From Alistipes sp. (lineage in GTDB: Bacteria > Bacteroidota > Bacteroidia > Bacteroidales > Rikenellaceae): DNA of 62,297 nt. Positions 34,856 to 45,026 of this stretch are shown piece by piece. The notes beneath the pieces are model-generated. The model saw only the letters and a program-made list of their open reading frames with translations, did not search any database and was not told where the DNA came from. Made by a program: the position numbers and the translations under genes. Numbering within the stretch: the first letter of the stretch is position 1; each line of letters begins with the position of its first letter. The stretch covers positions 1 through 62,297 of the forward strand of contig JAJPZH010000289.1 of NCBI GenBank assembly GCA_021204515.1, read 5' to 3'.

Positions 34856-37800
34856 TCAGAAGGTCGCCTTCAGACCGAACAGTACCTTGCGCGTCGGAGG
34901 ATAGTTGTTGAACGAAGTGGAGCTCGAACTGGTAACGCTGTACATGCCCGTCGAGCTGCCGACCGAGGCGGATTCGGGCGAGATACCCTTGACGCCGGTC
35001 CAGTAGCAGAGCGTGTTTCCCGACACGGAAACGGTCAGGCGACCCAGCCCGACCTTGCGGATCCAGCGCAGCGGGAGATCGTAGGAGAGGGTCACGTCGC
35101 GCAGGCAGAGGTAATCGGCCTTCTGCACGTTGATATTCGAAATACGCGAGTAGTTGCGGTTGCCGCCGTCGGCGTCGTTGGGAGTCAGACGGGCGAACTT
35201 GGTGTCGTCGCCGGGCTTCTGCCATGTGTTCAGGGCGTCGTAGATCAGATTCCAGTTGCAGTTGCCCATCGAAGTCTGGAAGCAGCGCGTATACTGGTAG
35301 TTGTAGATCGAGTGTCCCAGCGCATAGTCGAGGTAGACCGAAAGGGTCAGGTTCTTGAATTTGAAGGTATTGTTCATACCGCCCGTCGAGTGGGGCACGA
35401 CATTGCCCAGCAGGAACATGTCCTCGTCGTTGATCTGCTCGCGGCCGTCGGCCGTAAGCGCCGACCCCGCGCGGTTTTTCCATTCGTAGTCGCCCACGTC
35501 CTTGCGCCCGGCGATCGACAAACCGTCCGAACGGCGGTAGCCGTGCGAGCTGGAGTCGTAAAGCGCGGCGTCGGCCTGCGCCTCGGATTCGATGATATAG
35601 GAGGTCTTGTAGCCGTAGATGCGTCCCAGCGGCTCGCCGACGGCCGTGCCGCCGAAGCGGTAGCCCGACTCGGACATCGTATAGCCGCCGATGCGCCATG
35701 CGTCTTTGCCGTCGATATCCTTATAGTAATACTCGTCGGGCAGCGACAGCACCTTGTTGGCGTTGAACGAATAGGTGAAGTCGGTCGTCCAGCTGAAATT
35801 CTTGGTGCTGACGTTCACCGACGAAATTTCGAATTCGAGACCGTAGAAGCGGATCGAACCGACGTTCTGCATGGCCGAGCCGTATCCCGACGTATCGGGC
35901 AGCGAAACGTCGAAGAGCAGTTCTTCCGACTTCTTGCTGTAATAGTCGGCGGCTACGCGCAGGCGGTTGTTGAAGAACGCCATGTCGAGACCGATGTCGA
36001 ACTGTTTGGTCTTCTCCCACGTCAGGCCGAGGTTGGGCAGCGTCGAAGCGAGCGTAGCGCCCGAACCGGCATAGATGCCCGTCACGCTGTAGGCGCCGAG
36101 CGTGTCGTAATAATCGACGTTGTTGTTACCCGTCAGACCGTAGCTCAGGCGGAGTTTCAGCTGGTTGAACTTCTCGATGTTCCAGAACTTCTCCTCGGAA
36201 ACGACCCAGCCGGCCGAAACGGCGGGGAAATAGCCCCAGCGGTTATCCTTGGCGAAGAGCGACGAACCGTCGGCGCGCATGGTGAAGCCCAAAATGTACT
36301 TCTCTTTGTAGTTGTAGTTCAGACGTCCGAAATAGGAGATCTGGCACCAAGGCGTCTGGGTGTCGGTCCATGCGGTAGGCGTGGTGCCCGCTCCCAGCGT
36401 CGGAGTCTTGTCGGACTCGGCGCCCTGCACGGTCATCGACATACCGTTGATCTTGCGTTTGAGGAAGTCGTATCCGACCATGGCGCTGAGGTTGTGGTCG
36501 CCGAAGGATTTGTTGTAATCGACATGCGCCTGAAAACTCAGGCGGTTGGTCTGCGACCAGCCTTCGTAAGTCTGGCGGTTTTGGCTGATCGCGTTGCCGG
36601 CCAGATACTGGTAGCTGTTCTTATAGGAATTGTGGTTGGCGATCTGGGCGAAAGCCGACAGACCGTCGATAATGTCCCACTTGAGGTTGAAGTTGGCCGT
36701 GGAACGGCGGGTCACATAGTTGTTGGTATAGTAACGGTCGAACCACGCCGCCGAAATTGTCGTACTGTTGGTTCCCTGAGCGGGTTCCCCATCCTCGAGG
36801 TAGTCGCGGTGGGTGGCGGGCATGAACATACCGCGCCCCAGAGTCGTCCAGTAGTCGCCGATACCGCTCGAAGGGATCTCGTTGCCGCTGGTCTCCGAAT
36901 AGTCGAAGGTCGTACCGGCCGTAAGACTTTTGGTGATCTTGAAGGAGGTGTTGCCGTGGAACGTAAAGCGGGAAAAATCGGTGTTGATGCCGATACCGCC
37001 GTCTTTCATGTAGCTGGCCGAGGCGGCGTAGGTCACCTTGTCGCTGCCGCCGTTCACACCGACGTAATACTGCATCCAGTAGGAGTCGTCGAACCACTGA
37101 CTCTGCTGGTCGTTATCCTGAAAAACGATGATCTTCGACGGATCGACCGGATCGACCACCGAACTCCAGCCGCGGGGTACGCTTTCGCCCTCCTGCAGGT
37201 AGCGGGTCGTCCAGATCGACGAATCGCCGTTGCCGATACCGGCCGAGTTGGCGCCCGTCAGCACCACCTGCCCGTAGGTATATCCGGGACAGTCGTTCAG
37301 CACGCGGCGCATGGTGACCACATAGTCGCGGGCGTCCATCAGGTCGAATTTCGTGGCGGGCGAAGTCCATGCGGCCTGCGCCTCGAACGTAATCTGGGGT
37401 CCCTTGGCGCGGTTGCCCTTCTTGGTGGTCACCAGAATCACGCCGTTCGACGCACTGGCTCCGTAAATACCCGCCGAAGCGGCGTCCTTCAGGATTTCGA
37501 TCGACTCGATGTCGTTCGTATTGAGTCCGGTCATTTCGCGGCGTACACCGTCCACGATGATGATCGGCGCATTGGACTGGTTGATCGACGAACCGCCGCG
37601 GATCAGGAATACCGGATCGCTGCCCGGCTGGTTGTTGGCCGTCGAAACGCGCACGCCCGGCACCTTGCCCTTCAGCGCGTCGCCGATCGAATTGACCGGA
37701 ACGCCCTCCAGATCGGCGCCGCTCACTTTCGAAACGGCGCTGGTCAGCGTACGGCGCGACTGGGTGCCGTAACCGATGACCACCACGTCGTCCAGTACGT

Positions 37801-38397
37801 TGTTGTCCTCGGCGAGCCGCACGTCGATCTGCGTCCGGTTGCCGACCGCGATCTCCTGAGGCTGATAGCCCAGATAATTGAATACCAACACCGAACCCGG
37901 TCCGGGCACCACGATTTCGTAATTGCCCTCCACGTCGGACGAAACGCCCGTCTGGGTGCCTTTGACCATGACCGTCGCGCCGATGATGGCCTCGCCGGCG
38001 CCGGCGGTTATCCGGCCCTTAACGGCCAGTTTACGACCGGAATCCGATTGGGGGGGGTATTTTGCCGGGTCAGGATCACGACGCCGTCGACGACCTGCCA
38101 CGCTACGCCCTTACCGGCGAACAGCGGACCGAGAACGGCATCGACAGCGCCACCGTCCACGCGGATTTCCACATTACCGAGCGGCATGACGCCGACCGAC
38201 GATTCGTACGAAAATGCAATTCCGGTTTGCCGGGTCACCGCATCGACCGCTTCCTTGACGGTTGCATTTCGCAGGGACAGGGTGACATTGTACTGTTGTG
38301 CATACAGCTCTTCAGCCGCCGACAACGTAAATACGTTGCACAGCAACAGCATCAACATACAGCATCCCGTCCGAAAAACTGATAAATTTTTCTTCAT
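34856..38397 (-). CDS. SusC-type TonB receptor with STN domain, interrupted at a C8 tract
   Basis: The 5' part (from 38397) encodes a signal peptide (LSAAEELYAQ) and an STN domain (VTLSLRNATVKEAVDAV, ending VVILTRQNTPP), then shifts frame at eight C residues and stops at 38008. The other frame continues from the same tract as QSDSGRKLAVKGRITAG, regulatory domain, plug (VVIGYGTQSRRTLTSAVSK, VFLIRGGSSINQSN) and barrel to its terminal Phe. One extra C joins them into about 1180 residues. STN receptors signal through FecR-type anti-sigma factors, and such a pair lies directly upstream. As read, the product is a 129-residue secreted STN fragment and no transporter. Phase variation or a homopolymer error could explain it. 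Confidence 0.92.
38050..38057 (-). repeat. C8 (plus-strand G8) homopolymer at SusC frameshift
   Basis: Eight G on the plus strand, coding as ACC CCC CCC at the end of the STN domain. Nine restores the receptor frame; eight closes it. It is the same length and direction of change as at 16974-16981. Confidence 0.95.
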
Positions 38398-38561
38398 GAT
38401 TAGGACTGTAAAGTTTTAAACTGATTGAGGAAAGCAGCAGCACCGGGCCCGGATGTGCCAACATGATTCGGATGAATGGAATCAGGGTTTAGTTCATAGG
38501 CAGTTGAAAATTTAGGTTTCGATTCAGATATTCGGTTTAAGTTGAATTTCGTTCTTCGGTT

Positions 38562-39548
38562 CTATTTCGGGTCGGCCGCCGGCACGGGCCGGCATTTCAC
38601 GCCCGACATTTTTTCGATGATGTCCAGCACGTCGTCGAGCGTATTGGATTTCAGGAAATTGAAGTTATACAGGCGTGTGTCGTCGAGGGGCGTAACAGCC
38701 TCTATATCGACGCTGTAAATCTCCTCCACCTTGCGGATGATCTCGGCGACCCGGACATCGGACATCGAAATCATGCCGTATTTGAGCAGCATCAGATACT
38801 CCACATTGACCTCGGAGATGGAAATATCGTGCGAAGCGGACGAATAATAGATCTTCTGCCCCGGCTGCATGGTAATCATGTTGTCGTTGTCCCCGAACTG
38901 GAGTTTGACCACGCCGCGTTCGAGTACGACCTCCGTATCGTCCGTATCCTTATACATCTTGACGTTGAACGAAGTACCCACGACTTTGACCATCACCGTA
39001 CCGGTCTTCACGAAAAACGGATGGTCCTTGTCGGAGGTCACGTCGAAAAAGGCCTCTCCGTCGAGTTTCACCGTGCGGTCGTGCGGACCGAACGTCTTGC
39101 CGTAACTCAGGGTCGATCCCTGCGCCAGCCAGACCTGCGTTCCGTCCAGAAGCCGGAGGGACTCGGGTTTGCGGCCGGTATTGGTGAACGTATAGTACGA
39201 TTCCATAGCCGCCTTGTGCATGTCGTGGCCGACGAGGTAGCCGCCCACGACGAGCGCTACGCCCAGCATGGCGGCTGCGCTCCAGCCCGCCCAGCGCACG
39301 ATCCGCGCACGCTTGGAACGGTGCGACGACGCATCCGCGTCGATGCGGGCGTGCAGCGCCTTGAGCGATTTCAGAACCCGCTGCGGATCCCTCTCGATGG
39401 AATTCCGGTCGCGCACGCTCCACAAAGCCCGGATTTCGCAAAATTCGGTTTTGTTGGCTTCGGACTCGGAAATCCAGCTCAGAACGTCCTGTTCTTCGGC
39501 CGGAGTCGCGTTTCCCTCCAAATACTTATAAATAAGTTCGTTTTTCAA
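38562..39548 (-). CDS. FecR-family anti-sigma factor
   Basis: 328 residues. A cytoplasmic N-terminus (IYKYLEGNATPAEEQDVLSW) is followed by a single TM helix (about 85-106, WSAAAMLGVALVVGGYLV), a periplasmic FecR domain (LLDGTQVWLAQGSTLSY, VKLDGEAFFDVTSD, VVGTSFNVKMY) and a C-terminal DUF4974-type domain (VEEIYSVDIEAVTPL, DDVLDIIEKMSGV). It holds the ECF sigma factor inactive until the STN domain of the SusC signals. It lies between the sigma gene and SusC on the same strand. Confidence 0.95.
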   Translation of the reverse strand: MKNELIYKYLEGNATPAEEQDVLSWISESEANKTEFCEIRALWSVRDRNSIERDPQRVLKSLKALHARIDADASSHRSKRARIVRWAGWSAAAMLGVALVVGGYLVGHDMHKAAMESYYTFTNTGRKPESLRLLDGTQVWLAQGSTLSYGKTFGPHDRTVKLDGEAFFDVTSDKDHPFFVKTGTVMVKVVGTSFNVKMYKDTDDTEVVLERGVVKLQFGDNDNMITMQPGQKIYYSSASHDISISEVNVEYLMLLKYGMISMSDVRVAEIIRKVEEIYSVDIEAVTPLDDTRLYNFNFLKSNTLDDVLDIIEKMSGVKCRPVPAADPK

Positions 39549-39731
39549 AATAATATTGGTTTAAGATTAGACTTCGGTTATACATGCGCTCCGGCCTTTG
39601 GTCGCTCCGTATAACGGCAGTCAGCATCTTGCTCTCTACCAATAATACAAAGCTGGGTAACCCACCCCCTAATCCGAATGCGAAAAAATTTTGCAAAAAA
39701 AGACCCGGTCCGGCTTCCGCCCGACCGTCGG

Positions 39732-40268
39732 TCAGAGTAATTTATCACGCAGATTCTTCAGCGCCAGATACATATGGTTCTCGACCGTACTGACGGTCAG
39801 TCCCAGCCGCTCGCTGATCTCCTTGTTCGACATGTTTTCGAAAAAGCGCATGCGGAAAATCTCCCGCCGCTTGTCGGGCAGCTCATCGACCGCCTGCCGC
39901 AGCTGCTGCCGCATGTCGTTGTCATAGATTTTGGCAAGGATCGGATTCTTGTCCGGATCGTAATAATCGAACACCATCCGGTCGATCTGCGAACCGTACC
40001 ACGAACGGTACTCCGTATCGCGCTTGTGCTTCCAGATATAGTTGATCGCCCGGTTGTAGACCGCCTTCAGCAGGTACTTATACAGCGGATCGTCCGTCGA
40101 GATCCGGTGACGGTTCTTCCAGATATTGAAAAACACGTCCTGCACCACGTCTTCGGCCCACTGGTCCCGGAGAAACATCCGGGCATACGACAGCATGGCC
40201 GGATAATACGCCAGATACAGCTCGTCGAAAGAGTCTGCATTCATCAATTGTTTGTCTAAATCGCTCAT
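39732..40268 (-). CDS. ECF sigma-70 factor
   Basis: 178 residues. Region 2 (SFDELYLAYYPAMLSYARMF, WAEDVVQDVFFNIWK) and region 4 (ELPDKRREIFRMRFFENMSN, EISERLGLTVSTVENHMYL) are standard for the Bacteroidetes RagB/SusD-associated ECF group. It should direct transcription of its own SusCD operon downstream on the same strand. It is the first gene of the system. Confidence 0.95.
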   Translation of the reverse strand: MSDLDKQLMNADSFDELYLAYYPAMLSYARMFLRDQWAEDVVQDVFFNIWKNRHRISTDDPLYKYLLKAVYNRAINYIWKHKRDTEYRSWYGSQIDRMVFDYYDPDKNPILAKIYDNDMRQQLRQAVDELPDKRREIFRMRFFENMSNKEISERLGLTVSTVENHMYLALKNLRDKLL

Positions 40269-40375
40269 CGCCAGCCTTTGATTTTCGCGGAAAGATTCTT
40301 ATCCCGGAAATATTCATCGATTTTATTCGGATTTTCCGGATGCGGAACAGCGGTCGGGATATTTTTCCACGATCG

Positions 40376-40383
40376 CAAAAATA
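40376..40383 (-). promoter_or_regulatory. Predicted sigma-gene promoter, -7 box TATTTTTG
   Basis: Full TAnnTTTG match on the minus strand. The implied leader is about 100 nt. No TTTG at the usual distance upstream. Confidence 0.5.
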
Positions 40384-40620
40384 GGAAATTATATTCAAAA
40401 GCAAGTCCTTTTCCGGCCGCGGAGAAATCGCCGCCGCGAAAACCTCCTGCCGAGCGCAGAAGCTAAAACACTCATAGAAAATCGGTTATCCCGCCTTGCA
40501 AAATCATTTTCCGCGTCGGTTTTTACCGATTTATTCATGGAATCGCAACAATGCGCAAGCCCTCCGCACCGATCATTTTCACCGTTCCGCATACGGACTC
40601 CGGTCCGCGCGCAACGAAAA

Positions 40621-40651
40621 AAGGTTATGCGGCATTGCGCCGCATAACCTT
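40621..40651 (-). terminator. Rho-independent terminator of the efflux operon
   Basis: Perfect 13-bp arms AAGGTTATGCGGC and GCCGCATAACCTT with a 5-base loop. On the minus strand a T run follows, as expected after the outer-membrane factor gene. Confidence 0.9.
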
Positions 40652-40698
40652 GTATACCGGACGTTCCCGGAATCGGGAACCCAGCGCCGGAATAAAAA

Positions 40699-41979
40699 TT
40701 ACCGTCCCGTCACGCGCATATACTTGGCAAGCGCCGTGCGGTAGGAGGCGCAGGCCGAAGTGAGGTTGTTGCGGCTCTGCGTGTAAAGCGTCTCGGCGTC
40801 GAGCAGGTCGGTGAGCGGCGCAGTTCCCGCCTTGTAAAAGTTCCGGTTCTGACGCAGGTTTTCGGCCGAGGACTCCACCGAACGCCGCATGAGCAGGATC
40901 TGCGCATAGGACTCCTGCACCTCGCTCCACGTCCGCTCGATCTCCACGGCGAGCATCTCCCGTGCCTGCAGGCGGTCGTTTTCGGCCTGCTGCTCCCTGA
41001 TGCGGGCCTTTTTCAACGCATGGGCGCCGCCCCACCAATCCGAAACAGGCACCGACACCTGCGCGAAGACCATTCCGTCGTCCACATTCTTGTCCGTCAC
41101 ATTGTAGTACAGATACCCGGCGCCTATGCCTACCGTCGGCAGGCGCTTGCCGCGCTCCATACGTTTCTCATACTTCCGGGCTTCGACGTTCTTTTCCGCG
41201 AGCAGGTATTCGGCTCTGCGGTCGAGCGCCTCCTCGACCGGAACATAGTAAGCGGCAGGAGTTTCCGGCTCGCCGAACGCGGCATCCGCTATGTCGAATC
41301 CACGCCAATCGACGCCGATATGCTGGGCCAGCAGCATTTTCGACACTTTCAGTCCGTTCTCGGCCTTCAGCCGGTTCGACGCGATCTCCTGCTGCCGCAG
41401 TTCCACGCGCAGCAGGTCGTTGTTGGTCACCAGCCCGGCCTTCACCGAGAGTTCGACCTGACGGTGTATCTCGGCCAACTGCCGCTCCACGGCATCGAGG
41501 GTCGAAAGGTTGTCGCGGAGCGACACGACCTGCCAAAAATAGACGTCGGTCCGCTCGCGCACCTCGGCTTCGGTTTTCTGCAGCTGCAACTGCCCGACCT
41601 CTTCGCCCAGCCGGGCGAGTTTGTTGCCGGTGACGATCTTCAGTCCGGCGAACAGGGGCTGAACGGCCGTGACGGAGCCGACGATGCCGCGCTTGACCAT
41701 CGAAACAGGCAGCGTCCCCATCTGCGGAATGGCGAAATCGGCCTGTACCAGTCCGTGCTGCGCCTGAAAGACGCTGCCCGATGCGGAAATCTGCGGGAAA
41801 TAGTTGGTGAACGCTTCGCGGTGCGTCTGCGACGCGGCGTCGAGGTCCAGCCTGCTGTTGCGGAGCGTACGGTTGTGTTCGACGGCAGCGGCGCGGCATT
41901 CGTCGAGCGAAAGCGTCTGGGCCGCGACAGGAAGCGCCGCACCGCATAGAAACAGAAATATAACGGCTTTTTTCATCAT
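40699..41979 (-). CDS. TolC-family outer-membrane efflux protein
   Basis: 426 residues, signal peptide ending ALPVAAQ. The first motif, LSLDECRAAAVEHNRTLRNS, and the long coiled-coil repeats (QTHREAFTNYFPQIS early, EQQAENDRLQAREMLAVEI later) are typical of TolC-type trimers, and the C-terminal half mirrors the first (SYRTALAKYMRVTG). The start ATG overlaps the RND stop as ATGA, so translation is coupled. It provides the outer-membrane exit of the tripartite pump. A longer upstream frame runs antisense through the RND gene and is not real. Confidence 0.93.
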   Translation of the reverse strand: MMKKAVIFLFLCGAALPVAAQTLSLDECRAAAVEHNRTLRNSRLDLDAASQTHREAFTNYFPQISASGSVFQAQHGLVQADFAIPQMGTLPVSMVKRGIVGSVTAVQPLFAGLKIVTGNKLARLGEEVGQLQLQKTEAEVRERTDVYFWQVVSLRDNLSTLDAVERQLAEIHRQVELSVKAGLVTNNDLLRVELRQQEIASNRLKAENGLKVSKMLLAQHIGVDWRGFDIADAAFGEPETPAAYYVPVEEALDRRAEYLLAEKNVEARKYEKRMERGKRLPTVGIGAGYLYYNVTDKNVDDGMVFAQVSVPVSDWWGGAHALKKARIREQQAENDRLQAREMLAVEIERTWSEVQESYAQILLMRRSVESSAENLRQNRNFYKAGTAPLTDLLDAETLYTQSRNNLTSACASYRTALAKYMRVTGR

Positions 41980-44900
41980 TTGTAGATTTTGGAATAGAGC
42001 ACCGGAAGTATCGTAACGACGAGGATCAGCGAGCCGATGCCTCCGGCAAAGATCGTAATGCCCACGGGCGCCCAGAAAGTACTCCCGCCCAGCATCATCG
42101 GCACGACGCCCACGGCGGTCGTGGCGGTGGTGAGGAAAATCGGCACCATACGCCGTTTGCCGGCGTCGTAAGCCGCCAGACGGCCCGACCAGTGGCATAC
42201 CTTGCGTTTGTCCTCGGCGTGCTGGTACATCAGAATCACGTTGCGGACGATCATGCCCAGCAGGGTGATGAAACCCAGCACCGAAGTCAGTCCGATGGTG
42301 AAGTCGGCGATCCGCAGCCCCACAACCGCCCCGAACAGGCAGAGCGACATCGAAGCCATGACCACCAGCGTAATGCCGAATTTGCGGAAATTGACCAGAA
42401 TAAAGAAGAAGATGATAACCAGCGAAATGGTCAGTCCCGACGCGATCGGCGGAATCGTCTCCCAGTCGAATTCGTACGCGCCGCCCAACTCGGTCGTAAT
42501 GCCGGCCGGAAGCGTCATTTCCTTGTCGATCAGATCGCTTATGCGCGAATTGACACGCATGGCATTGGCGCCGCGCTTGAGGTCGGCGGTGACCGTCAGG
42601 CAGCGCATGCCGTTGCGGTGCACGATTTTGCTCTCGCTCCACGCCGGGCCGACGTCGGCGATCTGCCGCAGGGGTACGCTCACGCCGGGCACGGGCGAGG
42701 AGACGTAGGTATTCCCGACATCGGAGAGCGAGCGTTCGCCCCGACGTCCGTCATTTTTGAGCACGACGGGCAGGTTGTAATCGCCCTCCCAGACGGACCC
42801 TACGGGCACGTCCCCGGCAGCGAGAGCCAGATTGACGGCCGCCAGCGTCCGGGTGACGCCCAGCTGAGGCGCAGTGACGGGATCGAGCCGCACATTGACG
42901 ACCGCACGGGGATCCTCATAGTCGGAGTGCACCCACATCAGTTCGGGCATCTGCCGCATGCGGGCCATCAACCGGTCGCCCGCGGCGCGCAGCGAGTCGA
43001 TGTCGCTGCCGTAGAAGCGGAATTCGAGCGACGGCACGTTCTGGTAGTCGAGTTGTTTGAATTTGACGTAGGCTTCGGGGAAACGGTCGGCCCATGCGTC
43101 GGCATATTGGTCGAGGATATCCTCGGTATCCTCGACCGAGGTGGTATTGACGATGAACTGGGCATAGTTCTTACCCGCGATCTGCGGAGCGTAGCTCATC
43201 TGGAAACGCGGCGACGAACACCCCACGAACGAAGTGACGGATTTCACCCGTTCGTCGGCCCGCAGCATCCGGTAAACCGAGTCCGCGACGGCTCCTGTCC
43301 GCTCCAGCGGCGTATCGGGCCGCAGATAGATCTCCACGGCGAACTGGTCGCGGTCGGCGAAGGGTAACATGCGGAATTTCAACTGCGTGGCCAGCACCAG
43401 CGAAACGACTACCGAAGCAAGGCCCAGCGAAATCGTCAGCCATCCGTGGCGGAAGGTCCATGCCAGCACCCGCCGGTAGAGGTCGTGAACACGGTCGGTA
43501 ACGCTCTTACGCCCCTCCTTGCGGGGCTGAACCGCCGGAATGATCACGATTTCAAGGAACGGAATCACCAGCACGGCCAGCAGCAGCGAAACCATCAGGT
43601 TGATGGTGATCGTCCACGGGAAATAGGTCAGGAAGTCACGCATCCTACCGGTCATGGTGAACAGAATCGGATAGAAAATCATGCAGATACAGACCGTCGC
43701 CAGCAGCAGCGACGGGACAAACTCCCGGGCGCTCTCGACGACCGCATACCAGCGCGAATAGCCGCGCCCGATATAATCGAGATAGCCGTCGATCACTACG
43801 ATCGAATTATCGACGATCATACCCAGCACGACGACCAGCGCCGCGAGGGTCACGGTATTGAGCGGAATTCCGCACAAGTACATGATGTCCACCGATATAA
43901 AGGTGGACAGCGGAATCGTGATGGCCGCCACGACAGCCGACCGCAGCGGGAAGAGCAGCATCATGACCAGAATGATGATGGCCATGGCCACGAACAGGTC
44001 GCGCAGGAACGAGTGCACGGATTCGCCGACGACCTTGGCCTGATCGGCGATGCGCTGCACCGCGACGTCGGACGGAAGTTCCTCTTCCATGAAAGCGTGC
44101 AGCACCTCATCCACTTCGCGGCCGTACTCCACGATATTGTATCCCCCGCGCATCTCCATCGAGAGGAGCACGCAGCGGTGGCCGTTGTTGCGGATATAGC
44201 TGTCCGGATCGTCGTATTCGCGCACGACGCGCGCCACGTCCTTCACCCGCAGGACGTGGCCTTCGGGATCGCTCCAGACAATCTGTTCCGCGACCTCGCG
44301 CTCCTCGGCCAGCGACGGCGCGATATGGATCGGCGTTTCGGTCTCGCCGTTGCTCACCGAGCCGCCCAGCGGAGTCAGCCCCTGCGAAGCCAGCGCCGCG
44401 GAAAGCACCTCCTCGCCGATGCCGTAGGCCGCCAGCCTGTCGTGATCGACATATATCGAAATCTGCTCCTGCTGAACGCCGTAAGGCCTCAGATTCGAGA
44501 CCGACTCGATGCGGCGCAAGCGGTCGCTCAGGTCGTCCATATACCCTTTCAGCTCGCGGTACGACCGCGTGTCCGATTCGAGGGTGATCAAAAGGGCCGA
44601 GGTATCGCCGAAGTCGTCGTTCGTCACGAGCGCCGCAACGCCCGCAGGCAGCTGCATCTTGAACGCTGCGAGACCGTGTTTGATCTTCGACCACACTTCG
44701 TCCTTGTCGTTTACGTCGTAGTTCAGCTCGACCATCACGTAACACATGCCGTTCTGCGAGGTGGAGGTGGTTTTCGAACGTTTCACCTCCTTGTAGGTCA
44801 TCAGGAACTGTTCGAGCGGCTTGGCCAGCTGTTCTTCGACCTCTTCGCTCGTAGCGCCCGGATAAACACCCACGACGACGCCCTGACGGATCGTATATTC

Positions 44901-45026
44901 GGGGAACTCCTGCTTGGGAATGTGGACCAGTCCGTAGATGCCGAAGACGAACAGGCAGCCCACGAGCAGGAAGGTGATGCGGAAATTGCGCATCGACCAC
45001 GATATGATATTGTTCGAGCGTCCCAT
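41976..45026 (-). CDS. RND-family inner-membrane efflux transporter
   Basis: 1016 residues; start ATG 45026 overlaps the adaptor stop as TGATG. The first TM helix (ITFLLVGCLFVFGIYGLV) is followed by QEFPEYTIRQGVVVGVYPGA and the pore-domain duplication. TM4 carries GMIVDNSIVVIDGYLDY, so one of the two usual relay Asp residues is Asn here. The second half repeats the pattern to GFITLLGMIVRNVILMYQH. It exports drugs, detergents or bile-type compounds using the proton gradient; the exact substrate cannot be read. It works with the adaptor and TolC-like protein of the same operon. Confidence 0.95.
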   Translation of the reverse strand: MGRSNNIISWSMRNFRITFLLVGCLFVFGIYGLVHIPKQEFPEYTIRQGVVVGVYPGATSEEVEEQLAKPLEQFLMTYKEVKRSKTTSTSQNGMCYVMVELNYDVNDKDEVWSKIKHGLAAFKMQLPAGVAALVTNDDFGDTSALLITLESDTRSYRELKGYMDDLSDRLRRIESVSNLRPYGVQQEQISIYVDHDRLAAYGIGEEVLSAALASQGLTPLGGSVSNGETETPIHIAPSLAEEREVAEQIVWSDPEGHVLRVKDVARVVREYDDPDSYIRNNGHRCVLLSMEMRGGYNIVEYGREVDEVLHAFMEEELPSDVAVQRIADQAKVVGESVHSFLRDLFVAMAIIILVMMLLFPLRSAVVAAITIPLSTFISVDIMYLCGIPLNTVTLAALVVVLGMIVDNSIVVIDGYLDYIGRGYSRWYAVVESAREFVPSLLLATVCICMIFYPILFTMTGRMRDFLTYFPWTITINLMVSLLLAVLVIPFLEIVIIPAVQPRKEGRKSVTDRVHDLYRRVLAWTFRHGWLTISLGLASVVVSLVLATQLKFRMLPFADRDQFAVEIYLRPDTPLERTGAVADSVYRMLRADERVKSVTSFVGCSSPRFQMSYAPQIAGKNYAQFIVNTTSVEDTEDILDQYADAWADRFPEAYVKFKQLDYQNVPSLEFRFYGSDIDSLRAAGDRLMARMRQMPELMWVHSDYEDPRAVVNVRLDPVTAPQLGVTRTLAAVNLALAAGDVPVGSVWEGDYNLPVVLKNDGRRGERSLSDVGNTYVSSPVPGVSVPLRQIADVGPAWSESKIVHRNGMRCLTVTADLKRGANAMRVNSRISDLIDKEMTLPAGITTELGGAYEFDWETIPPIASGLTISLVIIFFFILVNFRKFGITLVVMASMSLCLFGAVVGLRIADFTIGLTSVLGFITLLGMIVRNVILMYQHAEDKRKVCHWSGRLAAYDAGKRRMVPIFLTTATTAVGVVPMMLGGSTFWAPVGITIFAGGIGSLILVVTILPVLYSKIYK

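Larger units (their letters stand above)
40269..40698. other. 430-bp gene-free region between sigma gene and efflux operon end
   Basis: It contains the sigma gene's probable leader (a minus-strand -7 box TATTTTTG at 40376-40383, about 105 bp from the start codon) and the efflux terminator. The rest (about 40400-40615) shows no coding pattern, no long repeat and no recognisable RNA element that I can support. Confidence 0.6.

Noticed and set aside
16974..38057. The number of G/C runs of eight or more (three) as proof of selected switches
   Set aside because: At roughly 58% GC, runs this long are expected a few times in 62 kb by chance. Only their exact position at the two receptor frame breaks is informative.
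40400..40615. Small open frames in the gene-free region between the sigma gene and efflux terminator
   Set aside because: They are Arg/Pro-rich, lack start context and have no recognisable motif, so they look like chance frames.
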